Source: Anaplasma phagocytophilum str. Webster
GTDB taxonomy: Bacteria > Pseudomonadota > Alphaproteobacteria > Rickettsiales > Anaplasmataceae
Assembly (NCBI RefSeq): GCF_000964685.1
Contig: NZ_LANS01000001.1
Coordinates: forward strand, 682,001 to 746,000
DNA length: 64,000 bases
Reading direction: 5' to 3'
Made by a program: the position numbers and the translations under genes. The notes beneath the pieces are model-generated. The model had not been told where the DNA came from, searched no databases, and saw only the letters and a program-made list of their open reading frames with translations. Position 1 is the stretch's first letter. Each line of letters opens with the position of its first letter. Below, in pieces: positions 58,225 through 64,000 of this stretch.

Positions 58225-59352
58225 ATAAGGGAGAGTAACGGAGAGACAAAGGCAGTATATCCATACTTAAAGGATGGAAAGAGTGTAAAGCTAGAGTCAC
58301 ACAAGTTTGACTGGAACACTCCTGATCCTCGGATTGGGTTTAAGGACAACATGCTTGTAGCTATGGAAGGCAGTGTTGGTTATGGTATTGGTGGTGCCAG
58401 GGTTGAGCTTGAGATTGGTTACGAGCGCTTCAAGACCAAGGGTATTAGAGATAGTGGTAGTAAGGAAGATGAAGCTGATACAGTATATCTACTGGCTAAG
58501 GAGTTAGCTTATGATGTTGTTACTGGGCAGACTGATAACCTTGCTGCTGCTCTTGCCAAAACCTCAGGTAAGGACATCGTTCAGTTTGCTAAGGCGGTTG
58601 GAATTTCCCACCCTACCATTGATGGGAAGGTTTGTAGTGGGAAGCATGCTGCGTTGGTACCGAACAAGGGTAAGGACTATGATGCCGACGCGAAGGAAAG
58701 TAACACGAATGCGCACAAGACGGCGCAGTGTAGCGGACTGGCAGACTCAGCTGCGACGGGGCCTAAATCGTTCAGTGGCTTTGTTGGGGCTGTGAAGGTA
58801 GGAGAAGGGAAAAACTGGCCGACGGGTAGAGCTGCTACCGCGACAAGCAACGAAACCGTTGTTGGGCCTACTAATAGCAACGCGACAGCTGTAGCTAAAG
58901 ACCTAGTAGCTCTTAATAGTGACGAAAAAACCATAGTAGCTGGGCTACTTGCTAAAACTATTGAAGGGGGAGAGGTTGTTGAAATCAGGGCTGTCTCTTC
59001 TACTTCTGTGATGGTTAATGCTTGTTATGATCTTCTTAGTGAAGGTTTAGGCGTTGTTCCTTATGCTTGTGTTGGTCTCGGTGGAAACTTCGTGGGTGTT
59101 GTTGATGGGCATATCACTCCTAAGCTTGCTTATAGGTTAAAGGCTGGCTTGAGTTATCAGCTCTCTCCTGAAATCTCGGCTTTTGCGGGTGGCTTTTACC
59201 ATCGTGTTGTGGGAGATGGTGTTTATGATGATCTCCCGGCTCAACGTCTTGTAGATGATACTAGTCCGGCGGGTCGTACTAAGGATACTGCTATTGCTAA
59301 CTTCTCCATGGCTTATGTCGGTGGGGAATTTGGTGTTAGGTTTGCTTTTTAA
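58225..59352 (+). pseudogene. p44: p44/msp2 copy with complete 3' end, 5'-truncated
   Basis: Homology starts at [15 protein letters not shown], so the signal peptide and first strands are missing; the first ATG is 58351. Everything from there to the native tail [10 protein letters not shown] is present. The centre ([13 protein letters not shown] to [12 protein letters not shown]) is one residue different from the 38.1-kb cassette. It is the only copy besides the expression-site gene with the full C-terminus. A strong hairpin follows, and 60 bases after the stop another p44 copy begins. Confidence 0.92.
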
Positions 59353-59364
59353 GGTGGTTTGTTG

Positions 59365-59395
59365 GAAGCGGGGTAAGTCAAACTTACCCCGCTTC
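59365..59395 (+). terminator. Strong hairpin terminator between tandem p44 copies
   Basis: GAAGCGGGGTAAGT and ACTTACCCCGCTTC form a perfect 14-bp stem with a CAA loop, followed by a short T-containing tail (TATTAG). It is 12 bases downstream of the p44 stop. It is the best stem-loop in the window. Confidence 0.75.
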
Positions 59396-59412
59396 TATTA
59401 GGGAGTTAGTAT

Positions 59413-60513
59413 ATGAGATCTAGAAGTAAGCTATTTTTAGGAAGCGTAATGATGTCTATGGCTATAGTCATGGCTGGGAATGATGTCAGGGCTCATGATG
59501 ACGTTAGCGCTTTGGAGACTGGTGGTGCGGGATATTTCTATGTTGGTTTGGATTACAGTCCAGCGTTTAGCAAGATAAGAGATTTTAGTATAAGGGAGAG
59601 TAACGGAGAGACAAAGGCAGTATATCCATACTTAAAGGATGGAAAGAGTGTAAAGCTAGAGTCACACAAGTTTGACTGGAACACTCCTGATCCTCGGATT
59701 GGGTTTAAGGACAACATGCTTGTAGCTATGGAAGGCAGTGTTGGTTATGGTATTGGTGGTGCCAGGGTTGAGCTTGAGATTGGTTACGAGCGCTTCAAGA
59801 CCAAGGGTATTAGAGATAGTGGTAGTAAGGAAGATGAAGCTGATACAGTATATCTACTAGCTAAGGAGTTAGCTTATGATGTTGTTACTGGACAAACTGA
59901 TAAGCTTACCGCTGCTCTTGCTAAGACCTCTGGGAAGGACTTTGTTCAGTTTGCTAAGGCGGTTGGGGTTTCTCATCCCAGTATTGATGGGAAGGTTTGT
60001 AAGACGAAGAAGGAGGGATCGGGCAGTAACCAATTTGGGAAGTATGCTGGGGAAACTGCTAATGGTTCCAGCGCTAGCAAAGCTGAGGTTGCAGTGTGTG
60101 GCGCTGCGGGTAACCACAGTAGCGGTGGCTCAACTGTCGCGGAGACTTTAAAGAACTTTGTCAGTGCAACCCTGAAAGGAGATGGTAGTAAGAACTGGCC
60201 CACATCTACGATAGCCGCGAGCAATGGGGGGACACCAACTCCTGTTACAAACGACAACGCCAAAGCCGTAGCTAAAGACCTAGTACAGGAGCTAACCCCT
60301 GAAGAAAAAACCATAGTAGCAGGGTTGCTTGCTAAAACTATTGAAGGGGGTGAAGTTGTTGAGATCAGGGCGGTTTCTTCTACTTCCGTAATGGTCAATG
60401 CTTGTTATGATCTTCTTAGTGAAGGTTTAGGCGTTGTTCCTTATGCTTGCGTTGGTCTCGGTGGGAACTTTGTTGGCGTTGTTGATGGAATTCATTACAC
60501 AAACCATCTTTAA
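59413..60513 (+). pseudogene. p44: p44/msp2 copy with complete 5' end, 3'-truncated by shared insert
   Basis: Has a native-looking start ([22 protein letters not shown]) and the full N-terminal arm. The centre (CKTKKEGSGSNQF to WPTSTIAASNGG) is unique. The C-terminal arm runs to GVVDG, where the shared insert adds IHYTNHL and a stop. Of all non-expression copies this has the best 5' end, with GGGAGTTAGT upstream of the ATG. The missing barrel strands argue against a stable surface protein. Confidence 0.92.
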
Positions 60514-60730
60514 CTCTGAATACCCTAGTTAAGGTAAGTGAAGTAACTAGACAAATTAGTGCTGCACCACTCGCGAAACAAACTACGATCAGCGATTTGC
60601 CATACTTAGTAAGTCTGCACAGTGGATTTATAATCTTACCTAACAGCAATGACAGTCTATCTCATAATCTTCCCACGGACTTTATAAAGGTTATCTGCAC
60701 TCCGAGAGGAAACTAATCTGTGACTAATTT
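60497..60730 (+). repeat. Shared p44-interrupting insert (copy 4)
   Basis: Shares AACTAGACAAATTAGTGCTG, CGATCAGCGATTTGCCA, CAGTGGATTTATAATCTTAC and AAAGGTTATCTGCACTC with the three other inserts. P44 sequence does not resume after it, so the right arm of this copy has been lost. Confidence 0.8.
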
Positions 60731-61070
60731 TAAAAAGGTACAGCTACGGGATAGTCGGTCGTTATATGAGAAGTGAAGTTTACTGCCATGATCAATATAC
60801 TTGCCTTTTGAGGATGATATTGAACGCATTACAGGTTCAAGCTGTCTTGCAGTTTCTGGAGATGTTATAAGGGTACACCTATAAAACTCTGGAACATATC
60901 ATTGCAATACGATCCTGATTCGAAAACACTTGAAAGTATTGCAACTACATATGCCTCGATATGTATACTAAAATCCTACGTAATAAATCTTATTATCTAG
61001 CATAAGACTAAGAAATTAGTAAAAAGCTTAGGTGTCGTTTCTTATGCTTGCGTGGGTTTAGGCAGGCACC
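60731..61070 (+). repeat. Spacer repeat and collapsed p44 scar
   Basis: About 60,845-60,990 is a diverged copy of the p44 spacer, ending in CGTAATAAATCTTATTATCT, a variant of the boundary. At 61,028-61,062 the sequence codes LGVVSYACVGLG, a P44 C-terminal fragment ([12 protein letters not shown]). No gene is present. Confidence 0.65.
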
Positions 61071-61259
61071 GTGCCCCATCATGTTTTTGTTTCTTGTGAT
61101 GTGTTAAAGCATTACGTTACGGAGTTTCTCACAAGGGATAGAACATCAAATCCCCGGGTGCCATCATTTTCATGTTGTTTTGATGCATGCCCAAGGGACG
61201 ACACTATTATAGTGTGCAAAAATGGACCGGATGAAATACCATGCTTCTTATGCCACTGA
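61071..61259 (+). CDS. Short cysteine-rich frame of unknown status
   Basis: A 62-codon frame from GTG 61071, beginning just after the p44 scar. It contains seven cysteines (SCCFDACPRDD, CKNGPDEIPCFLCH) but matches no family I know. It may be the remains of a gene cut by p44 insertion, or chance. Low confidence. Confidence 0.2.
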   Translation: MPHHVFVSCDVLKHYVTEFLTRDRTSNPRVPSFSCCFDACPRDDTIIVCKNGPDEIPCFLCH

Positions 61260-61326
61260 TCTGGTAAAAGGCGGTTAGACTCGTGCGCAAACCTATCTTA
61301 CAGAAATCACCAAGATCTATGATGAT

Positions 61327-62100
61327 ATGTCACCAAGTGCGAGGCTTTCGCTATTTCCACTGGAAGAGATCTGTAAAAAAACGGGGATAAAGCCTGAAGA
61401 ATACACCTCAGTGCTGGATGCTCAAGGAGATAGAAGGGAATCTTTCTGTAAACTCAAATTGATGTTTGAAAGGGCTAACGCAGTTGGTGAAACTGGTAGT
61501 GCAGGCATACCAAATCCATTACTGTTAGAGGAGCTAGTCAGCACCCTCAATCAATCTTGTGTCGAAGGGTATCCAAACGCAACCACCTGTGCTATTGCAC
61601 GTATGGCAGACAAAGATAATGAGTATCTTCCATTTGAAAGCAATTATAAGGATCTTCTGAAGCATATCCCTAGAGATAAAAACGAAGTACCTATAAAGCA
61701 TTCAGTACACATGCGCTGTACTGAGCCTAATAAAGTTTCCGTATATCTTCACTTTTTTCCTTATCCATGGATAGGAGGATTCGTATCTTCAAATTTTCGA
61801 TACGATGTTTATATCAACGAAGCCACTGGATGCATAGAGTATAGTGACGTATATACCTGCATTGCATTACCATCAGGGGATGATCCTCTGCCAGAGGATA
61901 AATGGCACTTCTCCAGGCCAGATGATTTTCTGGATATACAGAGATTGAAAAGTATACTTGCTGATAAAGCTAATTTTCAGCACCAATTCGAGCACTTTCC
62001 TGAAAAGTATCCACTTAATCAGTTCACAATCTCTGGTAAATTAGATGATTTTTCCATAAAAATACAGGAGATGCTGTCATTTATATCTATACAACGGTGA
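61327..62100 (+). CDS. Hypothetical protein, unrecognised
   Basis: A 257-residue soluble-looking protein with no signal peptide or membrane helix. The composition is charged and aromatic in the middle (VSVYLHFFPYPWIGGFVSSNFRYDVYINE), with several Cys and Pro. The C-terminal third is helical in character. Codon use and length make it a plausible real gene. I recognise no domain. It lies between a p44 scar and icd, in the kind of variable region where lineage-specific and host-interaction genes often sit, but nothing here proves such a role. Confidence 0.65.
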   Translation: MSPSARLSLFPLEEICKKTGIKPEEYTSVLDAQGDRRESFCKLKLMFERANAVGETGSAGIPNPLLLEELVSTLNQSCVEGYPNATTCAIARMADKDNEYLPFESNYKDLLKHIPRDKNEVPIKHSVHMRCTEPNKVSVYLHFFPYPWIGGFVSSNFRYDVYINEATGCIEYSDVYTCIALPSGDDPLPEDKWHFSRPDDFLDIQRLKSILADKANFQHQFEHFPEKYPLNQFTISGKLDDFSIKIQEMLSFISIQR

Positions 62101-62377
62101 CACCTAGAAGATAGGACACACTCTGCGGCTCCCACATGTCAGAGATCTTTTTGAACTGAATTTCTCTAAGTTTAATCTATATAGCGATTACCGTTACTAT
62201 AATGTTGTAGCTGTCCGTAATGTTGCGGTATTAATATCACTCGCAGTTATATTTCATAAGTTAAATTTTCGTATAGAACGGAAAATACAGTCGGGTTCTT
62301 TGGGCTATACAATCTTAGGTACTTCCTGATTCTACAAAGATGCGCTATACTACTGCGTTTTTTGGACAGGGAAGAAA

Positions 62378-63811
62378 ATGTCGGTACCGATAACAGTAGC
62401 TTATGGAGATGGTATAGGACCGGAAATTATGGAGGCTGTACTTCTAATATTAAAAGAAGCACAGGCGGATATAGCGGTTGAAACTGCGGAGATAGGTCAT
62501 GCACAGTATAAAAGGGACTGGCCCTGTGGTATCGCTCCGTCTTCTTGGGCTTCTATCCGTAGAACCAAAGTCTTACTGAAGTCTCCTACTATGACTCCTC
62601 AAGGTGGAGGCCATAAGAGCTTAAATGTCGCGTTACGTAAGAGCTTAGGTTTATACGCAAACGTGCGTCCCTGTGTCACGTATTCTCCTATCATAGATAC
62701 CGGAAGTACTAATCTCGATATCGTGGTAGTCCGCGAAAATGAAGAGGACACGTATTGTGGTGTAGAGTATAGGATATCTCAAGATGCCTCGGTATGTGAT
62801 AAAATTACCACAAGATCTGCTTCCGAAAGGCTCTGTGCGTATGCGTTTCGCTATGCCCGAAGCCATAATAGAAAGCGGGTGACCTGTCTGATCAAGGATA
62901 ATATTATGAAAATGACGGATGGGACATTTCGCAGTGCCTTTCAAAAAATTGCTGCGATGTACCCTGACATATCTTCAGAGTACTGCATAGTGGATATAGG
63001 CATGGCAAGGATTGCTGCACATCCTGAAGAATACGATGTAGTGGTAACTCCTAACCTGTATGGTGATATATTATCAGATGTTGTGGCTGTAGCTTCGGGC
63101 TCCATTGGACTGTCAGGTAGTGCAAATCTCGGAGAAGAATACGCAATGTTTGAAGCAGTACACGGTTCTGCTCCAGATATAGCCGGACAAAATATAGCGA
63201 ATCCGTCAGGGCTACTTAACGCTGCAGTGCAGATGCTGGTGCATATTGGACAAGAATCCACCGCCCAGGCCATATATAATGCGTTTTTGAAAACTTTAGA
63301 AGATGGTGTACATACTGCCGATATTTACAATGCAAAAACCAGCTCTAGTAGGGCTTCTACCACTGAGTTTGCGCAAGCTGTTGTAAATAATCTTGGAACT
63401 TCCCCAAAGTATCTACGCAGCATGTTGATAAATAAGAATACCGAGGAGGCTATGCACTATGAGCGTGTGCAAGATACCTCTAAGAAGGTATTAGTTGGAG
63501 CGGATGTAACAATCCATTGGTCTGGTGGTGACGGGTTAAATGAGTTGGTGCAATCTTTAGCGGCAGCCCTGCCTCCTTCTGTCAAACTACGTCTCATACA
63601 CGCGAAGGGCCTGGAGTTATGGCCTAATGCCCCATGTGTTTGTTCGTATATTGATCTTTTGACATGCCGATTCGTCTATGATGCACAGGAAGGTGCGGAT
63701 TCTACTTCTATTAGTCAATTATTGCTTTGCCTTGAAGGGCTTGGTCTTGACGTTGTAAAACTGGTCAAGCTATACACATTTGATGGAGTGGAGGGCTTTT
63801 TCACGCCATAG
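62378..63811 (+). CDS. icd: Isocitrate dehydrogenase (NADP-dependent type)
   Basis: Oxidises isocitrate to 2-oxoglutarate in the TCA cycle. The N-terminal ITVAYGDGIGPEIM, the substrate-binding SLNVALRKSLGLYANVRP and the metal-binding TPNLYGDILSDVVA are visible. The cofactor loop FEAVHGSAPDIAGQNIANP follows. After about residue 340 an extra domain of roughly 130 residues follows, as in the longer Rickettsiales and Thermus-type enzymes. The total is 477 residues. The coenzyme is assigned by family resemblance. Confidence 0.93.
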   Translation: MSVPITVAYGDGIGPEIMEAVLLILKEAQADIAVETAEIGHAQYKRDWPCGIAPSSWASIRRTKVLLKSPTMTPQGGGHKSLNVALRKSLGLYANVRPCVTYSPIIDTGSTNLDIVVVRENEEDTYCGVEYRISQDASVCDKITTRSASERLCAYAFRYARSHNRKRVTCLIKDNIMKMTDGTFRSAFQKIAAMYPDISSEYCIVDIGMARIAAHPEEYDVVVTPNLYGDILSDVVAVASGSIGLSGSANLGEEYAMFEAVHGSAPDIAGQNIANPSGLLNAAVQMLVHIGQESTAQAIYNAFLKTLEDGVHTADIYNAKTSSSRASTTEFAQAVVNNLGTSPKYLRSMLINKNTEEAMHYERVQDTSKKVLVGADVTIHWSGGDGLNELVQSLAAALPPSVKLRLIHAKGLELWPNAPCVCSYIDLLTCRFVYDAQEGADSTSISQLLLCLEGLGLDVVKLVKLYTFDGVEGFFTP

Positions 63812-64000
63812 ATAGTAAAGGATTTTATCGATTATCCACCGCGTTACTGTTGGTAAGAAGTTGTGTTACGCAGGATATGCTCTACGTGAGCGAGTTATGG
63901 GGTGTTGCTTCTTATAATAAATAATCATTGCTTCTGAGGGGTAGTGTGCACAAAATTGACGGCCTATATTAGGAATTTGGTGCAGTATGCTACAAAGCTC
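63812..64000. other. Non-coding end of window
   Basis: No feature recognised. The short stretch after icd contains no clear hairpin and no start of a following gene. Confidence 0.3.

Overview
The window is chromosomal DNA of an obligate intracellular alphaproteobacterium of the order Rickettsiales, family Anaplasmataceae, and almost certainly Anaplasma phagocytophilum. The deciding evidence is the gene order valS, truncated recA, p44/msp2, omp-1N, omp-1X, tr1 at the left end, which is the p44 (msp2) expression locus of that species. A further dozen or so incomplete p44 copies are scattered through the window. They share near-identical flanks (the [10 protein letters not shown] signal region, the [12 protein letters not shown] block, the [13 protein letters not shown] block and the [10 protein letters not shown] tail) and differ in the hypervariable centre.

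Layout. 0.4-7.7 kb: valS, then on the minus strand the expression locus, reading tr1 > omp-1X > omp-1N > p44 > recA fragment. 7.9-9.6 kb: ndk and a CCA/polyA polymerase. 9.7-11.9 kb: a pair of p44 donor copies. 12.2-14.9 kb: a D,D-carboxypeptidase, a DsbD-like protein and sdhE. 15.0-21.0 kb: an envelope cluster rseP-bamA-skp-fabZ-purH. 21.7-24.9 kb: pgsA, a heme-copper-oxidase-like membrane protein and a ccmF fragment. 25.0-26.4 kb: two p44 donor cassettes. 26.7-30.3 kb: prmC, map, sucB and a gamma-carbonic-anhydrase-like protein. 30.5-32.7 kb: a p44 pair. 32.7-36.4 kb: a glycerol-1-phosphate dehydrogenase-like gene and the ATP synthase F0 genes atpB-atpE-atpF'-atpF. 36.4-39.9 kb: non-coding DNA with p44 relics, then two p44 cassettes. 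40.0-49.1 kb: ftsA, trkH, tRNA-Ser, tilS, ftsH and secA. 49.2-51.6 kb: a p44 pair on the minus strand. 51.7-53.6 kb: a decayed glutaredoxin gene, a ThiF/MoeB-type gene and pyrE. 54.2-55.2 kb: a p44 cassette and a p44 scar. 55.2-58.1 kb: surf1 and a pentapeptide-repeat protein. 58.2-61.1 kb: a p44 pair and a scar. 61.3-63.8 kb: an unrecognised protein and isocitrate dehydrogenase.

How it works together. Housekeeping genes (TCA cycle, translation, secretion, envelope assembly, respiration) form short conserved blocks. The p44 copies sit in the gaps between these blocks, often as tandem pairs. In A. phagocytophilum the donor copies are known to recombine by gene conversion into the single expression locus, which changes the major surface protein. 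Only the expression-locus copy (3351-4631) is complete at both ends; every other copy lacks one or both termini.

The least explained structure is in the DNA between the p44 copies. It includes a recurrent 5' boundary sequence (GCAATAACTCTTATTATTAA) and a spacer repeat of about 250 bp. A shared insert of about 240 bp interrupts four p44 copies at one codon and, in one copy, is flanked by a perfect 7-bp direct repeat. There are also several collapsed scars in which the hypervariable centre is gone. Together these look like the footprint of repeated duplication and deletion of a p44 unit.
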